Of a stretch of 64,000 nt of DNA, positions 1 through 32,600 are shown piece by piece. Source of the stretch: Eleginops maclovinus (taxonomy: Eukaryota > Chordata > Actinopteri > Perciformes > Eleginopidae); assembly GCF_036324505.1 (NCBI RefSeq), contig NC_086357.1, forward strand, positions 19,842,793 to 19,906,792, written 5' to 3'. Below the pieces are notes generated by a model. That model saw only the letters and a program-made list of their open reading frames with translations, was not told where the DNA came from and did not search any database. Made by a program: the position numbers and the translations under genes. The stretch's first letter is position 1; the number at the start of each line of letters is the position of its first letter.

Positions 1-736
1 AGTTGGCAGGTGATGGCACTTGATTTCCCTCTGTCCTTAGCCCAATTTTCAGTTAAATAGAATGAAACATTATTGTGATAAAAGTTCACACAGTAAACAA
101 ATACAGGTTATTTTCTTCTTTTCAGGTACTCCTTTCTTTGACATCCTATTGCTGCATGAGGAAAAGCTTACATTTTGCGACATACTTGAAACTCAAGTGA
201 AAGGATTTCATGTGCAGAGAGATTTTGAAACTTATAAAGACCAAAAAATCATTCATTTCTAAAAATGAGTTTTTTGTCATCACAGCAGCCCTCTAAGAAA
301 CTGGATGTTAGCTGCTCCTTGCACAGTGCATTTTAGCAGACAGACCATAATTAAACAACTTGGTATTGCTGTACAGTAGCTCTTGTATAATATCTTAGAC
401 TTAATTACAGTCAACACCTTCTTCATTCATCTTTTCACAGCATTGAGAAATAAATAATTGTGTCGTGAGAAAGCTTAAACCACATTCCATCTTTCTGTCT
501 GACCACAGTTTGCCAGTGAATATTAAAACTGCAGTTCATTACACCCGGGTTTGTTTTCAATTGCCATATTGCTGTCAGATATGCTGTGACAATCCTTGAA
601 CAAATGACTTTAACAAACACAAACATTATTTAGGAAAAGTTATCTTTTGGATGGAAGAACAGTATATGAATTTTTACAGTGTTTGACCAATAACATTTAC
701 AGCATTTATAAAGCATGGGAGTGCAATTGAGTTCAT
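1..736. other. Region downstream of hrh4-like stop codon
   Basis: No coding exon is seen here. The receptor gene is on the minus strand and ends at 737, so its 3' untranslated region lies in this stretch. I found no clear AATAAA on the minus strand, so the transcript end is not placed. Short open frames here have no recognisable domains. Confidence 0.5.
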
Positions 737-4281
<3,545 letters not shown>

Positions 4282-6966
4282 AGTTAATATAAAGCCACAA
4301 CCATTGTAGACCTGTTTCATTTCAAGCACAGAAACAACGCACAAGTCCAATTAAACGCCCGAACCTTCCGCTCCACTTTGGACAGGAGTCCAAAATGACT
4401 GGAGACCTGTGGTTAAATGTTAATACTTTTTCCAAATCTTCCATTTTTTCTTCCTAAATTTAAGACAGATACACATTTAAATATAATCTTAATTTTTGAT
4501 ATTGATATTTGTAGATCCTCTGGGTGTTCGCTCCTCTCTCTGGTCAGGAGGGTTTTTGACACAGCTGTCTGCTGGATGTGCGCGTACAGCGGCTCTCACG
4601 CTTGGTTTTGTCACCCATGTCAAGCAAGCCATACTACAAAATAAGTGCTGTATCCGCTCATTCTTACAAAATAAACGTCTTACAGCAACCTTGCAGAAAA
4701 TAATACCAACATGTTTTAATATGTAGCCTATCTTGGTAGCAGTTTGTTAAATTAAAGATAATAATGTTTTACAGTTTATCCACATTCAAAGCCACATACA
4801 AAGTGTATCCTAATAAACTGCCAAAATAAAGACAGATAACATGTCTAAAAGCTTGTGCAAGCCCACATTAAACAATAATAGTGTGTTGGTTCTTCACCAC
4901 ATTAAAGCCCTCCAAAATATAGTATAATCAGTTACATTTCGACACATACTCGGGTTGTTATTGAAACAAAGAGGTGTCAAATGCCAGCACTTTTATTTTG
5001 TATTTCTCACCATTTCCGGTATCACTCGAGTGATTTCTTCGACCTTGACATGATGCCCCTTTGTCCGCGCAGCAACTGATCAAAGGCTGAAGTCTGCAGT
5101 CAGAAGCTGAAGGGGTCCACACACCTGAAGAAGACCGAGATGAAATGACCTGAGCTTCAGCCAGCAAGATGTCTGCGAGGAGCCGGTCTGCATCAGCTGA
5201 TCAGTATTCAAACCAAGCATCCAATTCTTGCATTCAGAGATTCTGAGGTCAATGTTCACTTCACGAAGACAGGAAACACCACGAATTACCGTCGTATTCT
5301 TCCCTTTTTTATTATTTGTCTCCATGTTTTTATACAAAAGGCCTATCAATACATATTAATTCACCCCAGCAACTCAGATAGAATAATCTAATGAGAGAGA
5401 ATTTGAAGCATCAACAAACAAAGTCAGTTACCATCTTGAAAAAGCTGCAACTCCATGATCATTTTTTTGTGTGTGTTTTCATTCAAAAATAAAACCAAGG
5501 TTGCTTCAAGCCCTTAATAATTGTTCGTTATTAAATATATAAATACAACATTATAAAATAAAACAGGGGGCGAGAGACTGGTGATATAAAAAGTACTACT
5601 ACTATTATTATTATTATTATTATTAATAATCACAATAATAGGATGAATGCTTGCATGCTATGAAACTGTATTAATATTCTCGGACTTTGCTGCAAAATGG
5701 TGTGTTGCACCATATGGATAACATTTAAGATTGAAGTGGGCTGAATATTCTCCTCAGCTCTGAATATGAGTTTATGTCCATGCGTTTTTGTCGCAAGCCT
5801 CTATAAATACAATTAGGGGCTGAGATAATGTGTTCAGCATGATGACAGCCTGTCAGGGAGGAAACAAGTCTTTTAAGTGAATTAGCTCTAATTATACCCA
5901 ATGGTTGAAATGAGCAGGCAGCTTTGTACACAGAAATGGAGGAAATTTCAAGAAACTCTCTTGAGTGTCATTTATATTCTCATTTAAATGAAATGTCATC
6001 ATTGGATACTGATATCAGTTTGATTCCCTCAAGATAACCAGATATTTGTTTTGTGTCACAATAGTCGGATTGTGGTGGGGTAAAATAAACTGCCAAGGGC
6101 GATGATGAGCCCTGTATATTTTTAGAAAGCAGTTCTCTGCTGTCTAAAGCCAACCCCAGAGTGCTTCGTATGCAGACTGTGATTCAGCCAGGCATCAAGA
6201 GACACCAAAACGAAGAGGTAAGGCAAAATCCCACAGGAGTCAATGTGGGGTAAATGCTACAGGAGAACTGTGAAAAGTGGAATGTTTAAGCAGACTTTAA
6301 AAGCATGGCTTCATATTCTTTTCATATGCTTCGGGGAAAACGCTCATGTGGATTATGTGCGAGCGTGAGAGTGTTTTTGTCGATGACACTCAGTGAAATT
6401 CATTTTGTTGAGCTATGTGATCTTATTCTTGGAAACGCTGAATGAATTGTGTATGAATTTCATTAACGAGCCGATTGTCTGAAAGCTAAATTCCAATATA
6501 TACAAGGATATGTTATTCACACTTCGACATCAAGACAGAATGGAGCATTACTATTTGAAATGAATGGTGAAAAAAGATGTCTTATCCTCAACAAAATCCT
6601 CTTTTCAAGTGTGTAATGACTCTTTGGTTTTCTAATCAATTGAATCTAACCCTGGTGTGGGTGAACTGTCTATGAAGATGTCAAAGTCGTAATTTCTGCA
6701 CAAGTCTCAAGGTTTGATTGTTTTAATGAAAACATTTCAGTTCAACGCTTCTCAGTCAAAATGCTATGATGTAAGCTCCAGAGTTGAGGTGAACAGCTAA
6801 AATAATTAAACGTTGCTTAAATATATTGAAATACTTATGATTTTGAATACATCATTTGCAATTGCAAAAAAAACCCTGTTTGACTCCATTAAGACACCAT
6901 TTAAACAACCTTCTCAAAAGGCTGAAAATGTGTTTGAATAAAAGTCTTTTTATCTTCCTCTTATAT
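4282..6966. other. Spacer between hrh4-like 5' end and impact 3' end
   Basis: The spacer holds the promoter side of the receptor and the 3' untranslated region of impact, both on the minus strand. I see no further exon. A short trinucleotide run (ATT)n lies at about 5602-5625. The rest is AT-rich unique-looking sequence. A possible variant polyadenylation signal for impact (ATTAAA on the minus strand) is near 6722-6727. Confidence 0.5.
5602..5625. repeat. (ATT)n trinucleotide repeat
   Basis: About eight ATT units, preceded by ACT units and followed by AATAAT. Confidence 0.8.
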
Positions 6967-20762
<13,796 letters not shown>

Positions 20763-23671
20763 TTGTCCAAGAAAATGAAAACATGAATATATACTTGGGT
20801 TAAAAAACGGATTACTACATGAAATGTAATGCAAATGCATGGACTACATGTTGACTCTCATCCTGAGTGGAAGTTTAAAAGCTTCCAGGGCAAAGGTTAG
20901 CAACGTGTTTTCACTCAACAAAATAAAAGCTTTTAGGAAAAATACAACGCCAAAGTAAAAGCGTGAAGAGTTATTCTGTTCTCTTGTAAATCAACACTTT
21001 TGAATTGCTCATTTTGTATTAAAGAACTATTCATTCAAATGTCACTTGAAAATGTATTCAGCGTTTAGGAAAACGAGTAGTGCTTTTATTTTGAAAGGTT
21101 TATTGCGTTCACGGGTGAGTTCCGCTTTGAAGAGATCAGCTGATGCCAGTGTAAACAGAAAACAGCGGTGGATGTGTGACACAGACAGACAGCTGTTTCG
21201 CCATCAGTCAGCTCGGTGTCGGTTGAAGAAGATCATGTGAAATGTGTGAGTGACAGTGTGTTCAGTGTGATGTGTCGGAGTCTGTGTGCTGCAGGCCAGC
21301 AGCAGGAAACAGCTCAGGGGGGCTTAAGACATCACATGCAGCTCCACAGAGGGCCTGTGTGGGGGCTGAGGATTTGACTTCTGGAACAGAAACAGCAGTA
21401 AGTGTCTGATATTCCTGTTTACTTTTCATGATTTGCTGAAGGGGAATGTAAATAAACAAATGTAGCCTACATTCCTTTGCTCAATTCTTTTCATGTCACT
21501 TTGTACTTCTACCTCACTTGCATTTCAGAGGGGAAGATATTATTGTTTTACCTCACCATATTTATATAACAGCTTTAAGTTACTTCACAAACACATGAGA
21601 AGTTTGCCTATAGGAACTACTTTTTTTTATTAATTATGTTTTTTTATTTTTATATAGAAATCATGTCTCCAACTGTGAACAAATGCTGATTTTCCTATGG
21701 ATTGCTTAAATAATTGTTTATGTAGTTTATAATACAATTTCAGTTGGTTGTACACAACAAGAATTGTGATAATGTCTCTTTGTGACAATATTTAAAAAAT
21801 GTTTGCAAACAATAAAAAAGGTAAGGGTGAAAAAATTAAGTTAGTTTAACCAACAATGAAAACAATCAACAGTTAAAAGCTCAAAATGCACATGAGTAAT
21901 ACTAATTAAACATTTTATTACCATACTATAACAGTCAAAGGGGACACGTTTTCTACTTTCTCTACTTTAAGTACATACTCCTAACATAATTTATCAAAGT
22001 ATGTTTGCAGCATGACTTGTTCTTGGAACTAAGTTAGTTTACAGTGTGTTATTAGTAATTACACATAACTGAAGGATCACTCCCTCGAACAATGATTATT
22101 AGCTGTAGGACACATCCGCTGGTTTCATGTCACCTGGTAACATGACTTGAAGCTATATTACAATTCACACATTTAGCCTACAACTGTTTTGATTTGAGCT
22201 AGACAAAACATTATTTATAAAACATGTCTAGAGTTCACGTCCCCAAACTATTATGAGTCTATTTATAGTATGTTGACTAAGCCATCTGGGAAAGCAAAGC
22301 CGTGTTATATGCTTGTAGTTTGTTTTTAATGGTAATTATTTATCTAAAAAGTAACTTGTACAGCTCGCAAATAAATGAAGGGTCTTTGCATTTTAACAAG
22401 TGGTGGAATAAAAAGCAAAAGGTATTTTAGCATGCAATGTGAAAAAGCCCAAGGCGATGTATTCAAATTGGGTGTTTTCCAGACCGACTGTCAAAAAACC
22501 AAATAACAAGTGCATTTTTTTTTTCTTTTTAAAATAGCCTTCAACTATTTTTGGTTTATTAAAATAATTTTAAAAAAAGATGTTGAAGATGGGAAATGAG
22601 AAACCAGATATAATACATTCATATAAATAGGTGATTTTAAACATTAAGAATGGGAGATCAAGCTCTGCATAAACTCCAGTAATGCTGTTACTAAAGTGCA
22701 CAGGTGTTTGCAAGTGTATGGTAGAAAGACAGGCTTAGTAACTGTTAGTGTCACATGCTTTCCTATCCCAGGTAAACCTGTTTGAGTGCCAGCCAAGCAC
22801 ACTTTATGCAGACGTCTTTTTTATCATCTGATGGCGATGCTGTTAATTTATTCTTCGTCATAGCCACATGACATTCCATGACATTTCATAAACCGTGCGT
22901 TGTCTTGTCTCTGCATACCAACCCTTAACTGCAAATATGGTCATGTGTAGTTAGACTGTATAAAGGGGAAAGAGAGGTTTCCTTCCTGAGCAGCTAGTCT
23001 GATGACCATGTTGTGTAATATTTATGACAGTTGTTTTTTACTCACTGTATCGCAAAACAGGCTGTGGTGGCTTTCGTCATCACATGCCCTAAACAAAGTG
23101 AGATGACGACTTATTATTTCATATAACCAGTCAAAAGGTTTGAAGAGTCTCTTTCAAAGTGATCAAGTGCTTTTACTCATCAAGTACAGTTTACTTTTCA
23201 GAGAGAGTACTCAAAAGCTCCCTGACCTGATGCTGTCACATTGACTGGCTTTGGTTTGGAGACACACACACATTTTAGCCAAAAGCCTAGGTTCCAAAAC
23301 TTAGGTGTGGTGTTTGGAAGAGGTGAGTAATACAATTTTAACTGCAGCTGTAGACCTTATACCTTTGTATTTTTCTTGTGAGTCCCTTTACTTTATGAAA
23401 GTAACACAAGAAAGGATATTGTTTTTCTTTTGCGTAATTGTTTTGAAGTAACAAAATCATTCAGATGTTTCCTCCATAGAATAACCTACAGGCTCCTGAA
23501 TCTTCTTGCTATTTAGCTCCTAATGAGTAATAAGCATGGCCTTTCTAATGCTAGTAGATCTCTTTTCAGAGACTCTTTGCACGTGTCATTCTGAAAGCAT
23601 CTTCTTATGTACAGTTGAATCTCAGAAACATAAAGCATCTCTTTGTGCTGTTCTTTCCTCTGCAAGGGTCC
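20763..23671. other. Divergent spacer between impact and osbpl1a
   Basis: The two genes are head to head, so the impact promoter and the osbpl1a upstream region both lie here. The osbpl1a start codon is 5 bases after a good acceptor (TTTCCTCTGCAAG), so at least one untranslated upstream exon must exist, but I could not place it. AT-rich; no other coding exon is recognised. Confidence 0.5.
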
Positions 23672-26600
23672 ATGGAGGAGCTGGAGCCAGAGGAGCAGTT
23701 CCTGAGTTTCGCTCGGAACGGAGATCTAGCCGGGATTCAGAGGCTCCTTATGTCCAAGATAAAGGAAGAGACGCAGATCAATATAAACTGCAGAGGTACA
23801 CGAGTCACACTTTATGGAACACTATTAGTCACGATTTTTGGTTTAAAACAGTATGTTGTTTTATCAGGTAAAAGAAAATCTAACCTTGGATGGACGCCTC
23901 TTCACTTGGCCTGTTACTTTGGTCACAAAAATGTGGTGGAGGAATTATTAAAGGTAGGTGTTTAAAACAATTCTTGCTTTAGATTTTGAATGTTTGAATG
24001 GGTAACAAGTATGTGTGTTGCCTGTGTGTTTTCACTTTCTGAAGGCAGGGGCAGATGTTAACTTGCCGAACAATGTGGGAGATACACCGCTGCACAAAGC
24101 TGCCTTCACAGGAAGAAAGGTACCTTATTCCCTCTTTCTACTGTTTTTATTCTCTATTGATAAGTATGGTTTGGTGCATGCATGCAATTATTCATCCATT
24201 CATTCAACGAATCAATCAATAAATAAACCAATCACGTATTGACCAGGAGGTTGTCATGCTGCTGCTCCACTATGATGCATGCGCTACTGTCATCAATGGG
24301 ACAGCACAGATTCCCAAAGATGTCACTCAAAATGCAGAGATCAGAAGCATGTTGGAAGGTGAGACAGACACACTGTCATCTAATTTTCTGAAAACATTTA
24401 TTGATGAATCTCTATGTTAAGTGTTTTGATATGTATTTAATGAAGTTGTTTAAATACTGTATATATTGTTAAATCATGCTGCCTTTCTTCTTGTAAATTG
24501 TTTTATTGATATCAGCGGCGGAGAGAACAGAGGAGAGGAAACTGGAGGAGGAGCTTTTGGAAGCTGCACGAGAAGGAGAGCTTTCAACTCTAACTCAGCT
24601 GGTTTGTGCAACATGCTGATAACTGATCTAATACAACCAGAAATAGGAAAGGAAATTCTGGAACACCACTACTAGTGTGGAATGTCCTCAGCTTAATTAA
24701 GACAGTTTTTGCAGTCAATATTGTGGAATGAAAATCCTGTTCCTGGGTGCTATATTTCTTAACATCTAATAGGAATGGCAATTTCAGTCCATCAATGTGT
24801 TAGTCACTGTGAGCATGTTAGGGTGTTACAGTATACACTCTCAAACTGCCTCACACATTTACAAGTCTAAACAAGTATCGGATGACTATGCCCTTTAAAT
24901 GTAACTGACATTAAATAAGCCAGTAGAAAAAAAGGGTATTTGTAACATGTGCCAGAAGATGGATGACGGCCTTAAGCCTTAAAGGGATGGTTAGTATTTG
25001 TTTTAAGCAGGTTTGTATGAGGTCCTCATATTTCCCCGCTTTGGGACTAATAAAGGATTTCTGATTCTGATTCGGATTCAATCAGTGTAAAACCCACAGT
25101 AGATGGTTGCCGGCAATATTCATAATATATCTTACATTTAAATAGTTATTGATTTCTTTAGGTGGGCCTCTTTTCAGATTGCTAAAATATGTTTTTCTGC
25201 TGCCACTGACGGCCTCAGTATATTTGCTTCCTTGAGGCATGCCAACCACCATCCACTGTAGGTTATACAACTACTGGTGATAAGCACCTCAAACAACTTC
25301 AAAACATCCTTATTATACCTTTGGCTTTTAGACACAGAGGAAGAAGAGTGGGCTTCAGTTCTCAGCAAAATAATATACCTGCAGGACTTTTAACACCAGA
25401 CAACCCATCTGTTTTTCTTGTGTGTGTTCGCTGCAGCTCAGCAGGAAGAAGACCCCAGATATCAATTGCACAGATCTGCTGGGTAACACTCCACTGCACT
25501 CTGCAGCCTATCGAGGCCAGAGGCAGTGTGCCCTGAAGCTGCTCAAAAGTGGAGCAAGCCCCAACATCAAAAACAAGAAAGGTAAGACTCAAAAGCCCCC
25601 CTGTCTTTAAAGGATACAACTTGATATATTCTATATTCCCCACATGGCAAGATCAAAAGAAACAAGGAACTGATCTTACCAGCGAGTAATCCAGCAGAAA
25701 ATACTCTTAGCAAAAAACCTGATACAGCTTTGCTCTGTGTCTGATTCCTCTGAGCACACACATTCACCACACAGATGGATAGGCACATTAAAAGGCAAAA
25801 AGAAATGTCAATCATTTATAAAAGAATATCAGTAAGAAAATCTAGATCATCATTTAAAAAACACGTATCTCAACTGCCTTTAAAATTGCTGCTTTTACTA
25901 AAAAAATATTCACTATGGTGTTAAGTGAAAGACAATTATCACTAATTTCACAAGGTCCTTCACCCAAACCGGAATAGCAACTGACTGATTAAGTAGAAAG
26001 TTTGTTTGACCTCAAATAATAAAAAAAAAACCACTCTGGCTAATTTTCTTTATTTGAACGTTATTAACAAAATGTAAAAACTGTTAAAGCTGGGGATGGT
26101 TTGGATGTAAACAGATGTCGTTAACCCTTAAATATCATGAAATCAGTCATTTTTTCAGTTGTATAAATGTGTTCTGTTATACTAAAGCCTCTTGTTTTGT
26201 GCTGGCACAACTCCCAGGACAGACAGTGTTTGACCTGGCTAGTGACATCGCAATGAAGCTGGTCCTTGAAAGCAACGTTAATCGAGTGAGTGCTCAGCTG
26301 ACAATCGTCCACTTTGTGTTGGTCTTTGTTTGTTTTTTTACTTCTTTCATGTTTGTCATCTGTGGTCCTTGCAGGGAATGACCCGACATGTCAAAAAGTT
26401 TGAGGGACTCCTCTGGAAGGTAAGGTATAGTGCTGAACTCCCTCTCAGCCACCATTGAAGTGAGAAAAGAAGAACAAAAATAGAAATCAATGAAAATCAG
26501 AGCCTTGATTCTTCTCTCACAGAGCTCCAGATTTTTTGGCTGGCGCTCGTACTGGGTCGTCCTTCAAGATGGGGTTATATCCTGGTACTCAAAACAGTAG

Positions 26601-29600
26601 GTGGCATCTCTTAATTTGGCTGTGCTCCTTGAATCAATTTGAAAGTATGTCAGCACAAGATAATTGGAAGTGCTGTAAAATTTTGATAAAAAAGTTGCTG
26701 AAAGTAAGCAAAGTAAAAGAATTGAAAAGGAATCTGAACCATCATTATAAATGTGTCAGGTATCAACCAAAGTCATCCTGCAAAAGCAAATACCTCACCT
26801 CTATCTCCTTCATTTGAAGGTCAGATGCTGCTGATAATGTCAGAAGACAAGGCTGCAAATCCCTCACAAATGCGCAGTGTTTGGTATGACAACATTTAAG
26901 AATTACATATTATACCGTTGTGTGATTATAACTTTGGCTAAAGGGAATGTTTTTGATATTCTCTGTTGTAGTTCCGAGCCAAAGACAGCTGTTTTTTTAC
27001 TCTCAAATGCTTTGATGACAGCGTGCATCACTTCAAAGTGTCACCCAAAAACGACCCAGAGGCAACGAGAAAAGTGAGTGTGATTTCTGCTCTGGCTGCT
27101 TTCAAGATTTGTATACATGTTTCTTATTTAATGCAATAATTGTAAAGGATTTATCCTTGCTTTATGTTGCGTAGTCTCTCAAACATAATTATATCGTGAC
27201 AAAATCTGTCAGTAGAAATCTTTGATGTCACAAAAGGTTTTCTTGTCTAATATTGATAAATGTCCAGCTAAATAGCTGGATGTTCCCAAATATCATGCAT
27301 TAAAATAGTAGGTAAGACATTGATTTGTATATTTCTATTAAGTAGGAGCACATTATCCACTTTTTTTATTATTACAGTTTCCACTGTTTATAACATCGAT
27401 GCCTACTGTCACAGCGTTAGACTTGAGGTTAAAACAAAGCTGAGGGGACTTGATTTAAATTGGTGATTCATAAATATTGAGAAATTAAATACCATGTCAT
27501 TGTGTACTTTTGTCTTTTGGCACTCTCCCAAACGCTAATGAATAATGGATTGCATGACATCTCCATAACCTAATGCACACTTTCAGTTGCAGCTCCTGTC
27601 ACCAGAATAAAAACTTGAAATTCAGATGAGGGACACTGTCTGTCAGTACTAAATTAATAAATCCACTCCCTGTTCATATCCAGCAAATGGCTTATTTTCC
27701 AGAGCTGCAGACTTTTTTCTTTCAGGACACAATTTAGGTTGCCTCTCAATTATTACTGATTGTTTTGTGTGTGTATTCAGCTCTGCTATCATTACAGACA
27801 GCAGATTTGATTCTGTTCCCGTGTACACTATGCTGCATAATCACTGTAGTTGTGGTTAAGAAGCTGTAAGTAATACTAATTAGGAAGCGTCACATTAAAA
27901 TTGATTCTAATTTAATGTTACCAAACCAATAAATCAAACGGAAAGAAAATGAAGATTTTGCACATATAAAAATGCTTTGATTCATTTCTTGCAACTGGAT
28001 GTTAATTGCTGTGTTTCCATTGTTTAGATATTGGGTGTGATTTTTGCCACTGTGATTTAATGATATACATAAATAGCTTTGATGGGCCCAACAAAAAATC
28101 TTAGGATTTTGCTGAAAAGACTTAAAAACCTTGAGAGCCTTTTGATTCAAACAGACAGGAATTCTCAAAATTAGGTTTTATTCACAATCCACCTAATTTT
28201 TCATATTATACGTTCAGAAGTCCTGGAGAGTGCCTGTTATTTTGACCAGTAACATATATCTGTTGTTAGACTTGTTATCAGAAAAGTGAAAACTTTCAAC
28301 GTCAATATCCCACTCACTCCTATCTACAGACAACATGTTTGATTTTGATGACGAACCCTAAAAGAAAAATCTGTTTTTTGTTTCTCAGGCATGGTTAGAG
28401 ACACTGGAGGAGCACTCGGCGTACAGCACACACTACTGCTCCCAGGAGCAGGGCAGCGAGGGCGAGGAGGAGGGGGAGCAAGTGATGTCACTCGGCGAGT
28501 TAACAAACTCACTACAGGTGGCTGTAAAAAAAATGAAATCCATAATTACCATGTCGGAATAATGATCCGTAGAGTGTTCGCTGAACTGGAAAGCCACCCT
28601 CTCTGCGTTGCTTTTGTTCATCTGGTGTCTCATCTCTATGAAACCAGGCAGCGGAGGCCAGCCAGAAGAAACTGGAGAAGGAGGTGGAGGCTTTCCTGTC
28701 CCTGCTGAAAAATGATGGGCTGGCAGAAAGTATAACCTGTTATTTTATTGTTTCTATATATATTATTATATATCTAACACAGAAGAAACCTCACAGATAA
28801 GAAAGAGAAGTGTTAAAGGAAGCCTTGTGATTAAAAACGACAAGCATCATCAAGCTGATTTAGATTCAATGTATTGATGAAATAATGTCCTCATAACTGA
28901 GAGGCTGTAAGAGTCTGTTTCTGAGGCTTGTTGTGCTTGTTATCTGTAGCTTTTCTGCAAGCTTGACAACACTTTAAAATTGGAACTTCATATGAGCTAC
29001 TTCTACTGTTTGACTTTTTAATATCACTCATTACTTTGGGCCAATGCTCTTTTATTGTTGCAGTTTTCCCCTCTGGGATTCCACCCGCAGTAACGCAGAA
29101 ATTACAAGAAATCTGTGAGTTGTCCAGCGAGACCAGCTCCAGTCTGAGTGTCTGTCTCAGCCTCCTCTCCAGACAGGAAGGGGTAAGTGTCAGCTACCTC
29201 TGTAAAAAAAATGTCTATGTTTGAATGCCTGTTAAATAGTCAGGTTTTTGTGTACCTAAATGATCTGCAAAGGCATCTCCATTTCAGTCCTTTAGCTTAT
29301 TCCATAACATAGTTACATCACTATATAACACTCAAGCTTCTATTTGCGAGCGCTCCCACACATTGTTTGTGATAAGCTAAGGGGCGGGACATCTCTACGC
29401 GGTTGACCAATCACAACAGAGTCAGCCAGCTAACCAATCCGAGCAGACTGGGCTCTGGTTTTAGACAGAGGGTGAAAAGAGGTGCATACTCATACTGCTG
29501 CAGAGGCAGTATGAGAAAAATAAAGAATTTTTCGAACATTAAAGCATGTAAACAGAGGCAAAAATTACAAATATAAAACCTCAATAAATCAGAGATTAAT

Positions 29601-32600
29601 TAGATTTGATTCTTTTTGTAATCAAGAAATTAATATCAATACATTTTATTTTATATTACACTATAAATACTGTAATGAGGAGAGTCCTTATGGATGTGGC
29701 CCTCAGCCTTATGGTGAGGATTTTTTAGGAACAAAATGTAAAACAGAACATGCTACATAAGAAAGCGTCAGCACTATTCACACCTCCTTATAAAAGCAGC
29801 TCAGTGGAGTGCAGTGGTTTAAGGCTGTCAGATGGGGTTTCTTTGTGTGTGATTCAATGGATTTGATTATAATGGAAGGATTCAGTGGATAGATTACATC
29901 TCAGCAAGAGAGAAAATAGATTGCACAGATTACTGCTCACAACAAGCGCCAACCCTGTACATCAATTCTGTCATAATCTAAAACTTTATTTATGTAACAC
30001 TTGACGAAACCCAGCGTTTACCTGATGGTTCACATAATAAAACTATGTCTGGATGCTAGTCTATGAGGCTCTTGCATCCTGAGGTGTAGTGATATTTGTA
30101 CAATAAAAGATCGAAGTAGGTAGTTTTATTGGATACTGTAATTTTTTTAAGCCTTACATTAATTTGTATTGGAATACACTGTCCATAAACATGAAGTCAA
30201 ACAATGATTTGTCGAAATTTGACCAAAAAACAGTGTTGGAAGTTAGTTTATATGATTGGATGATTCATAAATAAATACTTCAAGAAATCAGTGTGCTGCA
30301 GCTGAATATATAGAACTTATATGTAAAGGAAAATCAAGAGCCCTTGTCTGATTTTCATCATAATCTGGTTTAATATCTCAATTTGGTAGACTGAAACACA
30401 AAACTTGGTTTGCCAAAATCTATAAAGTAACAATGTTTTTCATTTTAATTTCGCCATAATAATGGCCAATCACAGTTTTGGTTCATTGAAGCAGAGTTCT
30501 CCCTTAACGTCACACCAGAGTGATAATTAGACACTGTGTGCGCCCCTCTGATGGTTCTGATATGTGGTAGTGATCCTTCCTTTGATGTATTTGAATGCAG
30601 TAATGAATGCACACTTGAGTTGTTGATTATGTAAATCAAGGGGTGTTCACCTTCACATGATAATTCACAGATTCACTTGTTTTTTTAATACACCCCATTC
30701 AGCTGTAAAAAAAACAAAGACATGGACAGAATTGTTAATTACCAAAGCCTGCATTTTTAAGCAGTAGAAGTCAGTCTGAGTTACAATCTTTTTTCCCTCC
30801 TTTTTTCTCCTCACACTCACACTCACACGCTGACTAACACAGCTTCATCTCACAAAACAGATAGTTTGATATCTCTGGGGTGTTTATAAGGGACCGGATG
30901 TCACAGTGGCTGCCAACAAACATTTGAATGTTCTCAGTTTAACAGCCAGTCCAGCGCTTTCAGGGCTTACACCTGGGCCGGGCCTGCAGCTCTCAGCTGT
31001 GCAGTCTTTTGAACTGCGATCTGCAGAGGCAGAGCGCACGATAAAAGGCTCACAGGATCTCATCATGAATAGGCCTGGTCTCTATAGGAGGAACTCAATC
31101 TTGCACTGTATGTGTCGGTTTACCCATGATGGTTTGCAGTGTGAATGAAACACGGGGTCTGTGGATGAAATATACAGAATCCCTTCCACCACCTGCAGCG
31201 CCTGTTTGCACTTTGGAGCACCTGAGTAGGTGTCAAGTAGCAGGAATATCCTCTTTAAAGTTCAGTACATCACAATAATGGCCAGTGATCGAAGTCTGTC
31301 ATAACATAGCACATTCTCCCAACTTCACTCTGACCATGGTTACCTTCTTGTGGAGGATAAAAACACCATCTATTTTCCCTTGTTTGTTTCTTTGACAGTC
31401 CAAAGTAAAACCTTGCCTCTTTTGTGCTCTGCACTTAATATTCACACATGATCAGTGAGAACATCTTTTCAGAAAGGTGCAGCTGAGAAAAAGAGCACAT
31501 ATCCATATAATCAACACTAATGTGTTGTGTACAAGGGAGGTTGGCCAATGGTTTATATCTGAGTCCATTACCTGTCATGTGAGCCCCTCTCCTTCACGGG
31601 AATCAGGTTCTCCGGCAGGCTATTTGAGAAGGCGGCATCAAGGCAGCTGTCCTCCATTACAGATAAACGTGGCCCGTCCCTCTGAGCTCCATCTCCGTCT
31701 CTCGCTGTGGGTCTGATAATGACAGCATGGTGCAGAAGGGAGGATCAGTCAGTCAACGGGCTGTTTATTTGCATCACAGCTGGTTTCATAGTCACACACA
31801 TTCTGAATGAGTCAGAATAAAATGTTAATAGGCATAAAAAACATAGAATTTTCCTATGAGTGATTAAATGATCTCTTTTTGTTGCTGTGTGTGTTTGTGT
31901 TTGTGTGTGGGGAGCTCAGGTGCGCAGTCTGAAATTGGAGCAGGAGGTAGAGAAGAATAAGATCCTCTCTGAAGCGCTGCAGACTCTCGCCACTGAGCAC
32001 CACAAACTTGAGCAATCCGTCGTCAAGGGATCTTCACCGCGGAGTGCCCTCAGCGAGGATGAGTTCCACGACGCCGTGTCTGGTGAGTTGACAAGTTATC
32101 AAACACGCTCAGAGATTCTGTGACAAGCTCCCGCTCACACTCGGTGCTCTGTCATTCACCTGTAGGACACTGGAATACTTTTTTCCTGACGGTATTTGGT
32201 TTGCAGCTCCTCAAGCGTGACGTAAGCGCAAGTGTTGCCTGGTTGTGTTGAAATAACTTGAAGCCTTTTCACATGATTGAGTGTTTTTGTGGTGTGAGAA
32301 ACCTGCATGGTGTTGTTACAATTGAAACTGACTACAGGATTGTTTTAAAAATGGCTACGTCACAGCAGATGTTACAGAAGTGTGTTCTTTTCTTTAGGTA
32401 TTCAATCTTCATCTGTAACAGTTTTCTAATTTGATGCTATTGTTGAGTGAAAGCTTATCTGCATCGGCGATATGCATTTAATGTTGAAGAGCATGACTGA
32501 ATGATTACTTTGTGAATAATAATTAATACATAATTTTGTTAATTTATATGACATTCCACAAACAGTTGAATTATAACTATAAATAACGATAATAAGGAAT

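Noticed and set aside
23536..23871. 111-residue plus-strand frame overlapping osbpl1a exon 1
   Set aside because: Out-of-frame shadow of the true first coding exon.
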